Part shown: positions 7,959 to 16,354 of the stretch, one piece after another
Layout of the letters: each line of letters starts with the position of its first letter
Position numbering within the stretch: the stretch's first letter is position 1
NCBI RefSeq assembly: GCF_900089585.1
Contig: NZ_FLRH01000004.1
Span: 1,605,001 to 1,669,000 of the forward strand
DNA length: 64,000 bases
From: Micromonospora sediminicola
Lineage (GTDB): Bacteria; Actinomycetota; Actinomycetes; Mycobacteriales; Micromonosporaceae
Reading direction: 5' to 3'
Made by a program: the position numbers and the translations under genes
Notes under the pieces: model-generated
Told to the model about the DNA's origin: nothing
Seen by the model: only the letters and a program-made list of their open reading frames with translations
Database searches by the model: none

Positions 7959-9800
7959 TTACTTCTGCGGCTCCGCGTCCAGCCGGGCGCGCAGCGCGTC
8001 CAGCTCGGCCCAGAGCACGCCGGGGAGCTTGTCCCCGAACTTCTCGAACCACTCGGTGACCAGTGGCAGCTCGTTGCGCCACTCCTCCGGGTCCACCTTC
8101 AGGGCGATCCGGACGTCCTCGGGCGTCATGTCGAGGCCCTCGACGTCCAGCGCGTCCTGCGCCGGGACCATGCCGATCGGGGTCTCCACCGCGTCGGCCG
8201 TGCCCTCCAGGCGCTCGATGACCCACTTGAGCACCCGGGAGTTCTCGCCGAAGCCCGGCCAGAGGAAGCTGCCCTCGGCGTCCTTGCGGAACCAGTTGAC
8301 GTAGTAGATCTTGGGCAGCTTGGCCTCGTCGCCGTCGGCGCCCTTGCCCATCTCGATCCAGTGCCGGAAGTAGTCACCGGCGTGGTAGCCGATGAACGGC
8401 AGCATGGCCATCGGGTCGCGCCGCACCACGCCGACCGCGCCGGACGCGGCGGCGGTGGTCTCCGAGGAGAGCGTCGCGCCCATGTAGACGCCGTGCACCC
8501 AGTCGCGTGCCTCGGTCACCAGCGGGACGGTGTCCCGCCGCCGGCCGCCGAACAGGATCGCGTCGATCGGCACGCCGTTCGGGTCGTAGTAGTCCTCGGC
8601 CAGAATCGGGCACTGGGTGATCGGGGTGCAGAACCGGCTGTTCGCGTGCGAGGAGAGGTTGTCGCTCTCCGGCGTCCAGTCGTTGCCCTTCCAGTCGATC
8701 AGGTGGGCCGGCGGCTCACCCATGCCCTCCCACCAGATGTCGCCGTCGTCGGTGAGCGCGACGTTGGTGAAGATGGAGTTGCCGCGGTCCAGCGTGCGCA
8801 TGGCGTTGGCGTTGGTCTTCCAGTCGGTGCCGGGCGCGACGCCGAACAGGCCGTACTCCGGGTTGACCGCGTAGAGGCGGCCGTCCGGGCCGAAGCGCAT
8901 CCAGGCGATGTCGTCGCCGATGGTCTCGACCTTCCAACCCGGGATGGTCGGCTCCAGCATGGCGAGGTTGGTCTTGCCGCAGGCCGACGGGAACGCGCCG
9001 GCGATGTGGTAGACCTTGCCCTCGGGCGAGGTGATCTTGAGGATGAGCATGTGCTCGGCGAGCCAGCCCTCGTCCCGCCCCATCACGCTGGCGATACGCA
9101 GGGAGTAGCACTTCTTGCCGAGCAGCGAGTTGCCGCCGTAGCCGGAGCCGTAGGACCAGATCTCCCGGGTCTCCGGGAAGTGCGAGATGTACTTGGTCTC
9201 GTTGCACGGCCAGGCCACGTCCTGCTGGCCGGGCGCCAGCGGCGCGCCGATCGAGTGCAGCGCGTGCACGAAGTCGGCGTCGTCGCCCATCGCCTCCAGG
9301 ACCGACGACCCCATCCGGGTCATGATCCGCATCGAGGCGACCACGTACGGGCTGTCGGTGATCTCGACGCCGAACATGGGGTTCTCGGCCTCGACCGGCC
9401 CCATGCAGAACGGGATGACGTACATGGTGCGACCGCGCATGCTGCCGCGGTAGAGGTCCGTCATCGTCCGCTTCATCTCGGCCGGCGCCATCCAGTTGTT
9501 GGTGGGGCCGGCGTCCGCCTCGTCGACGGAGCAGATGAAGGTGCGCTCCTCGACCCGGGCGACGTCCGTCGGGTCCGTCCGCGCGTAGAACGAGTTCGGC
9601 TTCTTCTCGGGATTCAGCCGGACCAGGGTGCCGTTGTCGACGAGTTCGTCGGTGAGGCGACGCCACTCCTCGTCGGACCCGTCCACCCAGACCACGCGGT
9701 CGGGGGTGGTCAGTTCCGCGACCTCACGTACCCAGGAGAGCAGTTTGGGGTGGGACGTCGGGGCCTGATCGATACCCCGAATAGTAGCCGGAGCAACCAT
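7959..9800 (-). CDS. pckG: phosphoenolpyruvate carboxykinase (GTP)
   Basis: A 613-residue GTP-dependent PEPCK, which converts oxaloacetate plus GTP to PEP and CO2 at the start of gluconeogenesis. The nucleotide-binding P-loop and reactive cysteine are in FPSACGKTNLAML (Cys at residue 274); EEWRRL near the N-terminus and KYISHFPETR are further family signatures. Length fits the monomeric GTP class. The ATG at 9800 is fixed by an AAGGAGATGTG Shine-Dalgarno seven bases upstream, although the frame is open for another 150 bp. A 478-bp region with a CRP-like site separates it from the divergent GtrA gene. Confidence 0.96.
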   Translation of the reverse strand: MVAPATIRGIDQAPTSHPKLLSWVREVAELTTPDRVVWVDGSDEEWRRLTDELVDNGTLVRLNPEKKPNSFYARTDPTDVARVEERTFICSVDEADAGPTNNWMAPAEMKRTMTDLYRGSMRGRTMYVIPFCMGPVEAENPMFGVEITDSPYVVASMRIMTRMGSSVLEAMGDDADFVHALHSIGAPLAPGQQDVAWPCNETKYISHFPETREIWSYGSGYGGNSLLGKKCYSLRIASVMGRDEGWLAEHMLILKITSPEGKVYHIAGAFPSACGKTNLAMLEPTIPGWKVETIGDDIAWMRFGPDGRLYAVNPEYGLFGVAPGTDWKTNANAMRTLDRGNSIFTNVALTDDGDIWWEGMGEPPAHLIDWKGNDWTPESDNLSSHANSRFCTPITQCPILAEDYYDPNGVPIDAILFGGRRRDTVPLVTEARDWVHGVYMGATLSSETTAAASGAVGVVRRDPMAMLPFIGYHAGDYFRHWIEMGKGADGDEAKLPKIYYVNWFRKDAEGSFLWPGFGENSRVLKWVIERLEGTADAVETPIGMVPAQDALDVEGLDMTPEDVRIALKVDPEEWRNELPLVTEWFEKFGDKLPGVLWAELDALRARLDAEPQK

Positions 9801-10278
9801 GTCACATCTCCTTGTGGTCGACGCTGACCGATCTATGGGATGCACGAGCTCTGGCGGGCGAGTGCGCCGCCGTCGTGGAAACCTGGGATTGGGCTCAGCG
9901 TAAACCGGGCTGCCTCGCCAGTCAGTGGGACTGGTTGTGAAGAACTGCACAAGGTACGGCCACGCTGCGGCATCGCGATCTGATACCCGCTTTCGCGCGC
10001 AGTTTCACGCAAATCCTGCGGTGAACCTTCGCCGGCCCGGTCCGCCACCCGTCCGGTCACGACGTCCGATCCGCGGATGCACACGGGGATGTCACGAAAG
10101 GCGATTCCGTGATGTGCTCCACACATTCGTACAGCCGGTTACGCTCTGCTCACGGACCACCGAAAAGGGCGGCGGCTCGCCGGCGGGGAGGACCGAGCGG
10201 AACGCCGGCGTCCAAGTTGCCCCGGCCGACTCGCCGTTGCGGTCGGTCCCCCTACCGTGCAACCGGTACTCTCGGCGG
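9801..10278. promoter_or_regulatory. divergent control region pckG / gtrA-like
   Basis: A 478-bp non-coding stretch. Within it, CGTGATGTGCTCCACA (10108-10123) is a near-match to the CRP/GlxR consensus and would fit carbon-source control of pckG. A TACTCT box at 10267-10272 lies six bases before the GTG of the plus-strand gene. On the minus strand a TACGCT box occurs about 100 bp before pckG. No small gene is convincing here. Confidence 0.4.
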
Positions 10279-10827
10279 GTGGCCGCGACGATGACCGGGG
10301 ACCAACCGGGTGCCCCGCAGACCCGTCGGGGTCCGATCGGGGCTCTCCTCCACCGTTTCGGCCACCTGATCCACGAGTTGAGCAAGTTCGCCACCGTCGG
10401 CGGCTTCGCCTTCCTGGTGGACTTCGCCCTCTTCAACTATCTGGCGAGCGGTCGGGGCATGCCGCCCCTGGCGGCCAAGACGATCTCCACCGTCATCGCC
10501 GCGACCATTGCCTTCCTCGGCAACCGGTTCTGGACCTGGCGGCACCGCCAACGGTCCAACCCCGCCCGCGAGTACGCGCTGTTCTTCTTCTTCAACGGCG
10601 TGGGCCTCGGCATCGCGGTGGCCTGCCTGGCGATCAGCCGCTACGGCCTGGGGGCGATCTGGCCGGGGGTGTTCCAGACCCCGCTGGCCGACAACATCGC
10701 AAGCTTCATCGTCGGCACCGGCCTGGGCACACTGTTCCGGTTCTGGTCCTACCGACGGTTCGTCTTCGTCGAGGCGGGAACTCCCCCCGTTCCGGCAACG
10801 AGCCACGACCGAGAGTCCGGGGCGTGA
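10279..10827 (+). CDS. GtrA family membrane protein
   Basis: A 182-residue GtrA-like protein with four membrane segments. Family signatures are FATVGGFAFLVDFALF at the first helix, ATIAFLGNRFWTWR in the middle, and FRFWSYRRFVF at the end. GtrA proteins take part in moving lipid-linked sugars across the cytoplasmic membrane for cell-wall or O-antigen decoration. GTG at 10279 follows TACTCT by six bases; ATG at 10291 is an alternative. A second GtrA paralog follows after 63 bp. No partner glycosyltransferase is present in the window. Confidence 0.88.
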   Translation: MAATMTGDQPGAPQTRRGPIGALLHRFGHLIHELSKFATVGGFAFLVDFALFNYLASGRGMPPLAAKTISTVIAATIAFLGNRFWTWRHRQRSNPAREYALFFFFNGVGLGIAVACLAISRYGLGAIWPGVFQTPLADNIASFIVGTGLGTLFRFWSYRRFVFVEAGTPPVPATSHDRESGA

Positions 10828-10890
10828 CCCACCGCCCATCCCGACCCGCCGGGCCCAGCCGGCCCTGCCCACTGCCCTAAGGTGTTCCGC

Positions 10891-11592
10891 ATGCCTGGAG
10901 TCCGTCTGCTGCCCGAGCGCTGGCAGAAGTTCATCCACGAGGCGCTCAAATTCGGCATCGTCGGCGGCATCAACACCGTCATCAATTACGCGGTGTTCAA
11001 TGCGTTGGCACTCACGGTTTTTCGCGACGGCCAGCTGAAGGCGACAGTGATCGCGACGATCGTCGCGACCATCACGTCGTATCTGATGAATCGTCACTGG
11101 ACGTACCGCGATCGACCGAAATCGGCGCTACGGCGCGAATACGCCCTGTTCTTCCTGTTCAACGGCGCCGGCCTGCTCATCGAACTCGGTGTGCTGGCCC
11201 TGGCCAAGTACGGCCTCGGCGTCCACGGCCTGCTGGCGCTCAACGTGGCGAAGACGATCGGTGTCCTGCTGGCCACGCTCTTCCGTTTCTGGTCCTACCG
11301 CACGTTCGTCTTCCAGCCGGTGCCGAAGCACGCCGAGGAGACCTGGCACTCGGTGCCACGCGACGAGTGGGACAACGTCGCCGAGATGGACCCGGTGGCC
11401 GAGCTGGCCGAGTCCGTCAGCGAGCTGGAGGAGGAGGAACCGCCACTGGGCGCCGGAGGGCGGGCGGTGGCCGACTACTCCCCGCCCCAGGGGCGTACCG
11501 CACCCGCCGACGCCGGCCTGGGCGGCGCCCTCGGCGCGGACCTGGACGCGGAACTCGCCGCCGAGCTCCAACCGCGGCGCGCCCGCCGCTGA
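10891..11592 (+). CDS. GtrA family membrane protein with acidic C-terminal extension
   Basis: A 233-residue paralog of the preceding gene: LKFGIVGGINTVINYAVF in helix 1, ITSYLMNRHWTYR, and FRFWSYRTFVFQ. After the four-helix domain (about residues 15-140) comes a 90-residue cytoplasmic-looking tail, rich in Glu, Pro and Ala, absent from the first copy. ATG at 10891 is chosen because TAAGGT lies seven bases upstream (10878-10883). Tandem GtrA genes probably arose by duplication. The transcript ends at the stem-loop 11604-11635. Confidence 0.88.
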   Translation: MPGVRLLPERWQKFIHEALKFGIVGGINTVINYAVFNALALTVFRDGQLKATVIATIVATITSYLMNRHWTYRDRPKSALRREYALFFLFNGAGLLIELGVLALAKYGLGVHGLLALNVAKTIGVLLATLFRFWSYRTFVFQPVPKHAEETWHSVPRDEWDNVAEMDPVAELAESVSELEEEEPPLGAGGRAVADYSPPQGRTAPADAGLGGALGADLDAELAAELQPRRARR

Positions 11593-11603
11593 CCCACCGA
11601 CCT

Positions 11604-11635
11604 CGCCGCCCCCGCCCACCCGGACGGGGGCGGCG
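11604..11635. terminator. bidirectional stem-loop terminator
   Basis: A perfect 11-bp GC-rich stem (CGCCGCCCCCG with its complement) with a 10-nt loop, between the converging GtrA and PH-domain genes. There is no U-tract, as is usual in actinomycetes. Confidence 0.75.
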
Positions 11636-11642
11636 GCGTACG

Positions 11643-12212
11643 TCAGGACGGGTCGCGCAGCGGCTTGCCCTCGGCCATGTCGGCCAGGATCTCGCGCATC
11701 TCGCCGTCACCCAGGCTGTGCTTGTCGTGCTGGGCCTCGACCAGCTCGTAGAGCTTCGTCTGCACCCTGTCCACGTGCGGTACGTCGGCGAGCACCGACT
11801 GGCCCCGCTCGCCGGCCGACTCGATGGTGAGCGTGCCGCAGCCGAGCATCCGCTCGACGAACTTCTGGTGCATGGCGTGGTCGTTGATCCGGGTCAGCGG
11901 CAGGTCCCGCCGGTTGCGCGAGAACACCCCCTCCTGGAGCAGCACCCGCTCGTTGGTGAAGAGGTAGTGCGTGGTGCGCCAGACCAGGAACGGCCAGAGC
12001 CCCCACCACAACGCCAGCACCAGGCCGAGCCCGGCGATGGCGTAGAGCGCGATGGTGCCGCCGTCGCCGTCGGGCAGCAGGACCCAGCCCGCGACCACCG
12101 CCGCGACGGTGAGCACCAGCACCAGGATCGGCCGGATCAGGGCCTTCCAGTGCGGGTGCAGGTGCAGCACGACGTGCTCGTCCTCGGTGAGCACGTCTTC
12201 GGGGAACGCCAC
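11643..12212 (-). CDS. PH domain (bPH_2/YdbS-like) membrane protein
   Basis: A 189-residue protein with two membrane segments (about residues 25-45 and 53-73) followed by a bacterial PH-like domain (THYLFTNERVLLQEGVFSRNRRDLPLTRI...). The pattern of an inherited membrane anchor and the NERV...G...R...LPL core is that of the bPH_2 family, whose function is unclear. GTG at 12212 is selected because GAGGAGG lies just upstream. In actinobacteria this gene commonly sits next to birA and the acyl-CoA carboxylase genes, as it does here. Confidence 0.82.
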   Translation of the reverse strand: MAFPEDVLTEDEHVVLHLHPHWKALIRPILVLVLTVAAVVAGWVLLPDGDGGTIALYAIAGLGLVLALWWGLWPFLVWRTTHYLFTNERVLLQEGVFSRNRRDLPLTRINDHAMHQKFVERMLGCGTLTIESAGERGQSVLADVPHVDRVQTKLYELVEAQHDKHSLGDGEMREILADMAEGKPLRDPS

Positions 12213-12302
12213 TTCGAACCTCCTCGCAGAACCGGACGCGCTGACCGTAACCGGCCGGTGCACCCCGGCGGCATCGGCCGCGCGGGCGGCTGCCGCGTGG
12301 TT

Positions 12303-12362
12303 GTTAAGAGGGGGCCCTTCCTCTACCGGAGGCGTTAATAGGGGGCCCTTCCTTTCACCTCA
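12303..12362 (-). repeat. stop-supplying GGGCCC repeat, copy 1 (birA end)
   Basis: Read along birA, the sequence runs TGAGGTGA then AAGGAAGGGCCCC, TTAACGC, CGGTAGAG, and a second AAGGGCCCCC...TTAAC unit. The second TGA in TGAGGTGA is the birA stop codon. The same roughly 60-bp element lies in the same orientation at the ends of the ABC permease gene (28049-28108) and accA (32432-32490). Each half is a near-palindrome centred on GGGCCC. Confidence 0.85.
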
Positions 12363-13227
12363 GGTGGAGCACGTCGCCGGCGGCGAGACGGAGCGTCTCA
12401 CCGGCCGCGTCCACCAGGAGCTGCCCGTCCGGGTCCACGCCGGTCGCCGTGCCGTGCACCTCGCGGCCGTCCGGCAGCAAGACCCGCACCTGGCGGCCCA
12501 CCGTGGCGCACCCGCCCAGGTACGCGTCGCGCAGCCCGCTGGCCACCGCGTCACCACCGGCGTCGCGCCAGCGCTCGTACCAGTCGGCGAGCGCGCGCAG
12601 CAGCGCCCGCACCAGCGGGTCCCGGTCGGTGGCGGTGGCGCCGGCGAGCCGGAGCGAGGTGGCCGGCAGGCCGGTCGGGTTCTCCGGCAGCTCGTCGGCG
12701 CGCAGCGTCACGTTCAGGCCGACCCCGACCACGATCGCCGGCGGTTGGGCGGCGTCGCCGGGTACCGCCTCGGCCAGCACGCCGGCGCACTTCGCGCCGT
12801 CGACCAGCAGGTCGTTCGGCCACTTCAGCCGGGCGTCCACCTCGGCCAGCCGGCGTACCGCCTCGACCAGCGCGACGCCGGCCAGCAACGGCAGCCAGCC
12901 GTACCCGGTGGCCGGCACGGGCGCCCAGCCGCGCTCGGCGACCGCCTCGCCCGGCCGGAGCAGGACGCTGGCCGCGATGCCGGCACGCGGCGGCGACTGC
13001 CAGACCCGGCCGCGCCGGCCCCGGCCGGCGGTCTGCCGCTCGGCGACCACCACCAGGCCCTCCGGCTCGCCGGCCCGCGCCGCCGTCACCACGTCGGCGT
13101 TGGTCGAGCCGGTCTCCGCCAGCAACTCCAGCCGGCGCCACGGCCCGTGCGGCGCGACCAGCGCGCGGCGCAGCCGGGCCGCCGACAGCGGCGGTCGGTC
13201 CAGGTCGGTGTACGGCGAGCCGGGCAT
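12355..13227 (-). CDS. birA: biotin-[acetyl-CoA-carboxylase] ligase
   Basis: A 290-residue biotin protein ligase that makes biotinyl-AMP and transfers biotin to the carrier-domain lysine of AccA. It lacks the N-terminal DNA-binding domain of E. coli BirA (monofunctional type). Signatures: ETGSTNAD, the biotin/ATP loop QTAGRGRRGRVW, LKWPNDLLVD, and GVGLNV. ATG at 13227 is preceded by TAGGCT (13234-13239) at six bases. It is divergent from pccB, which encodes a partner of its substrate. Its last codons and stop lie inside the GGGCCC repeat at 12303-12362. Confidence 0.93.
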   Translation of the reverse strand: MPGSPYTDLDRPPLSAARLRRALVAPHGPWRRLELLAETGSTNADVVTAARAGEPEGLVVVAERQTAGRGRRGRVWQSPPRAGIAASVLLRPGEAVAERGWAPVPATGYGWLPLLAGVALVEAVRRLAEVDARLKWPNDLLVDGAKCAGVLAEAVPGDAAQPPAIVVGVGLNVTLRADELPENPTGLPATSLRLAGATATDRDPLVRALLRALADWYERWRDAGGDAVASGLRDAYLGGCATVGRQVRVLLPDGREVHGTATGVDPDGQLLVDAAGETLRLAAGDVLHLR

Positions 13228-13288
13228 CCCGCCAGCCTACGGCCCGGGGTGAGGCGCACTGCACAACCTCACGCACCTGAACCATCGT

Positions 13289-13294
13289 TATATT
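13289..13294 (+). promoter_or_regulatory. -10 box of pccB
   Basis: TATATT six bases before the GTG of pccB, with birA's TAGGCT box on the other strand 50 bp away. Both genes of this divergent pair therefore appear leaderless. Confidence 0.6.
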
Positions 13295-13300
13295 CCACGG

Positions 13301-14884
13301 GTGACTACCGAGACCGGGATCAACATCCACACGACCGCCGGCAAGCTGGCGGACCTGGAGCGACGGCTCGACGAGGCGGTGCACGCCGGGTCGGCACGCG
13401 CGGTCGAGAAGCAGCACGCGCGGGGCAAGAAGACCGCCCGGGAGCGGATCGAGATGCTCCTCGACGAGGGCTCCTTCGTCGAGCTGGACGAGTTCGCCCG
13501 CCACCGCTCCACCAACTTCGGGCTGGAGAAGACCCGCCCGTACGGGGACGGGGTGGTGACCGGCTACGGCACCGTGGACGGCCGGCAGATCTGCGTCTTC
13601 GCGCAGGACTTCACCGTCTTCGGCGGCTCGCTGGGCGAGGTCTTCGGCGAGAAGATCGTCAAGCTGATGGACCTGGCCATGAAGATCGGCTGCCCGGTGG
13701 TCGGGATCAACGACTCCGGCGGCGCGCGGATCCAGGAGGGCGTCGCCTCGCTCGGCCTCTACGGCGAGATCTTCTTCCGCAACGTGCGGGCCAGCGGCGT
13801 CATCCCGCAGATCTCACTCATCATGGGCCCGTGCGCGGGCGGGGCGGTCTACTCCCCGGCGGTCACCGACTTCACCGTGATGGTCGACCAGACCTCGCAC
13901 ATGTTCATCACCGGCCCCGACGTGATCAAGACGGTCACCGGCGAGGACGTCGGCATGGAGGAGCTGGGCGGCGCCCGCACCCACAACGCCCGCAGCGGCA
14001 ACGCGCACTACCTCGGCACGGACGAGGAGGACGCGATCGAGTACGTCAAGGCGCTGCTGTCGTACCTGCCGTCGAACAACCTGGACGAGCCGGTGGTGTT
14101 CGACGCGCCGGCCGAGCTGGCGATCACCGACGAGGACCGGGAGCTGGACACGCTGATCCCGGACTCGGCCAACCAGCCGTACGACATGCACCGGGTCATC
14201 GAGCACGTGCTCGACGACGGCGAGTTCCTGGAGGTGCAGCCGCTCTACGCGCAGAACATGGTGGTCGGCTTCGGCCGGGTCGAGGGCCGCCCGGTCGGCG
14301 TGGTCGCCAACCAGCCGATGCAGTTCGCCGGCACGCTGGACATCGCCGCGTCCGAGAAGGCCGCCCGGTTCGTCCGCACCTGCGACGCGTTCAACGTCCC
14401 GGTGCTGACGTTCGTGGACGTGCCCGGCTTCCTGCCCGGCACCGGTCAGGAGTGGGACGGCATCATCCGCCGGGGCGCGAAGCTCATCTACGCGTACGCC
14501 GAGGCGACCGTCCCCAAGGTCACCGTGATCACCCGCAAGGCGTACGGCGGCGCGTACGACGTGATGGGCTCCAAGCACCTGGGCGCGGACCTGAACTTCG
14601 CCTGGCCGACCGCGCAGATCGCGGTGATGGGCGCACAGGGCGCGGTGAACATCCTCTACCGCTCCGAGCTGGCCAACGCCGAGGACCCGGCCGCGGTCCG
14701 GGCGGAGAAGATCGCCGAGTACGAGGACACGCTGGCCAACCCGTACATCGCCGCCGAGCGCGGATACGTGGACGGGGTGATCCCGCCGCACGAGACGCGT
14801 ACCCAGATCGTCCGGGCGCTGCGGGTGCTGCGCACCAAGCGCGAGACGCTGCCGCCGAAGAAGCACGGCAACATCCCGCTGTGA
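13301..14884 (+). CDS. pccB: acyl-CoA (propionyl-CoA) carboxylase beta subunit
   Basis: A 527-residue carboxyltransferase subunit, moving the carboxyl group from biotin to propionyl- and/or acetyl-CoA. The two crotonase-like halves are present: the N-terminal half has ARGKKTARERIE, GDGVVTGYG, NDSGGARIQEGV and MGPCAGGAVYSP; the C-terminal half has DVPGFLPGTGQEW, ITRKAYGGAYDVMGSK and the KHGNIPL terminus typical of the family. It would act with AccA (30683) and the epsilon peptide AccE (21816), both displaced downstream here. Start GTG 13301 is leaderless (TATATT). Confidence 0.95.
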   Translation: MTTETGINIHTTAGKLADLERRLDEAVHAGSARAVEKQHARGKKTARERIEMLLDEGSFVELDEFARHRSTNFGLEKTRPYGDGVVTGYGTVDGRQICVFAQDFTVFGGSLGEVFGEKIVKLMDLAMKIGCPVVGINDSGGARIQEGVASLGLYGEIFFRNVRASGVIPQISLIMGPCAGGAVYSPAVTDFTVMVDQTSHMFITGPDVIKTVTGEDVGMEELGGARTHNARSGNAHYLGTDEEDAIEYVKALLSYLPSNNLDEPVVFDAPAELAITDEDRELDTLIPDSANQPYDMHRVIEHVLDDGEFLEVQPLYAQNMVVGFGRVEGRPVGVVANQPMQFAGTLDIAASEKAARFVRTCDAFNVPVLTFVDVPGFLPGTGQEWDGIIRRGAKLIYAYAEATVPKVTVITRKAYGGAYDVMGSKHLGADLNFAWPTAQIAVMGAQGAVNILYRSELANAEDPAAVRAEKIAEYEDTLANPYIAAERGYVDGVIPPHETRTQIVRALRVLRTKRETLPPKKHGNIPL

Positions 14885-14890
14885 CCACGC

Positions 14891-14930
14891 CGTCGGCGCC
14901 CCCGCCGGGAGAGCGGCGGGGGCGCCGACG
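14891..14930. terminator. strong bidirectional terminator after pccB
   Basis: A perfect 16-bp stem (14891-14906 with 14915-14930) and 8-nt loop, seven bases after the pccB stop and three bases before the stop of the converging gene. Confidence 0.85.
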
Positions 14931-14932
14931 TG

Positions 14933-15799
14933 TCAGCAGCCGGGGTGGGCGGCGACGCACATCCGCCGGACCGCGACCCGGGCGAGTTCGCGCAGCTCCG
15001 CCTCGCTGCCGTCCACCCTGGTCGAGAGCACGGTGACGAGGTCGCCGACCCGCACCACCGCCTGCTCCCTCGGCCCGCTCGGGTCACCGATCGGCGCCCC
15101 GGTGTCGAGGCGCCGGGCCCGCTCGACGGTGTGCCGCAGGATCACCGACTCGTCACCGGCGAAGCCCCGGTCGACTTCCTGCCAGGAGTGGACGACCTCC
15201 GCCTGCACCGTCCGGTTCCGCCACTCGACCGGGCCGGTGGCCCGCCACGTGCGGCAGGGCGCGAGCAGCGCGGGCAGCCCGTCGAACAGCCGCTCCCCGT
15301 CCTCCGGCGCGAGCCGGTGGAGGTCCTGCGAGGCCAGCACCTGCCCCTCCGGTTGCCCACCGGTGCCGCGCCGCTCCCGCACGAGGCTCACCGACCGCGA
15401 GTAGCGGGACCTCGTCCACCCGGTCCCCAGGCCCTGGTCCTGCCGGCAGACCTCCAGCATCCGGTCCAGCCGGATCTCCTCGCCGAGGTACGCCTCGCTC
15501 CACGGCGTGGTGACGGCCGGACGCAGGTCCGACGGTTGCAGCAGCGCGTCGGCGGGCACGTCGGTGGCGCGCCAGGCGGTCGCCGACGGGCTGGCCGCGG
15601 CCGGCACCGGTGGGGTGCCACGGTCGGCCGCCACGAACGCGGCCCCGGAGGTGAGCGCCAGCACCGCCGCGGCCGCGGCGGCCACCGTGCGGCGGCTGCG
15701 GCGGCGGGCGCGGGCCCGCAGCTCGGCCGGCTCCGGCCAGCGGACGGTGTGCAGCTCCCGCTGCATCAGGTCGATGAACGCCGGGTCGTCGTCACGCAT
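14933..15799 (-). CDS. membrane-anchored protein, putative partner of ECF sigma factor
   Basis: A 288-residue protein with a short cytoplasmic N-terminus (about 48 residues, ending in a run of Arg), one membrane segment (about 49-70), and a large extracytoplasmic domain with several Cys and Trp. The start ATG 15799 overlaps the end of the sigma factor gene by eight bases, so the two are translationally coupled. That arrangement, and the topology, suggest an anti-sigma or sensor role, but the N-terminal part has no zinc-binding HxxxCxxC motif. No family recognised. Confidence 0.7.
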   Translation of the reverse strand: MRDDDPAFIDLMQRELHTVRWPEPAELRARARRRSRRTVAAAAAAVLALTSGAAFVAADRGTPPVPAAASPSATAWRATDVPADALLQPSDLRPAVTTPWSEAYLGEEIRLDRMLEVCRQDQGLGTGWTRSRYSRSVSLVRERRGTGGQPEGQVLASQDLHRLAPEDGERLFDGLPALLAPCRTWRATGPVEWRNRTVQAEVVHSWQEVDRGFAGDESVILRHTVERARRLDTGAPIGDPSGPREQAVVRVGDLVTVLSTRVDGSEAELRELARVAVRRMCVAAHPGC

Positions 15800-16292
15800 C
15801 GGCGGGCTCCTCCAGATCCACGACCGTGAGCAGTTCGGCCAGGGCGGCACGCCCCCGGGACAGCCGGGCCTTGACCGTGCCCACCGGGGCCTCGGTCTCC
15901 CGGGCCACCTCGGCGACCGGCATGCCGACCAGGTAGTAGAGCGCGATGGCGACGCGTTGCTCCTCCGGCAGACGCCGCAGGGCCGCCACCACCTCGAGCG
16001 TGTCGGTGTTCGGGCCGGGCACGCTCTCCTCGGCACCGTGTCGCAGGTAGGCCCGGGCCCGGCTGCGCAGGCTGCGCCACCGGCTCACCGCGATCCGGCT
16101 GGCCACCACCCGCAGCCAGGCCTCCGGGTCGTCGTACCCGCGCACCGTCGACCACCGCTGCCAGGCCCGGATGTACGCCTCCTGCACGGCGTCCTGCGCC
16201 TCGGCGAGGTTGCCGGTGAGCACGTAGACGAAACCGAGCAGCCGTTGCCGGCTCCCCCGGTAGAACTCGTCGAACCCGTCGACGTCCGGCAC
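15792..16292 (-). CDS. ECF sigma factor, SigE/SigL-like family
   Basis: A 166-residue extracytoplasmic-function sigma factor. Region 2 (about residues 8-75) contains LRGFV-like LLGFVYVLTGN, AQDAVQEAYIRAWQRW; region 4 (about 105-160) contains PEEQRVAIALYYLVGMPVAE and the recognition helix GTVKARLSRGR. It belongs to the SigE-family subgroup common in Streptomyces and Micromonospora (SigE70 type). GTG at 16292 has a GGGGGAGG Shine-Dalgarno. The overlapping membrane protein is its likely regulator. Confidence 0.9.
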   Translation of the reverse strand: MPDVDGFDEFYRGSRQRLLGFVYVLTGNLAEAQDAVQEAYIRAWQRWSTVRGYDDPEAWLRVVASRIAVSRWRSLRSRARAYLRHGAEESVPGPNTDTLEVVAALRRLPEEQRVAIALYYLVGMPVAEVARETEAPVGTVKARLSRGRAALAELLTVVDLEEPADA

Positions 16293-16354
16293 CTGCTACC
16301 TCCCCCGTGACGGTCGCAGGAGAGACGCCTGGCGCACCGGGTGCGGTTGCCCGC

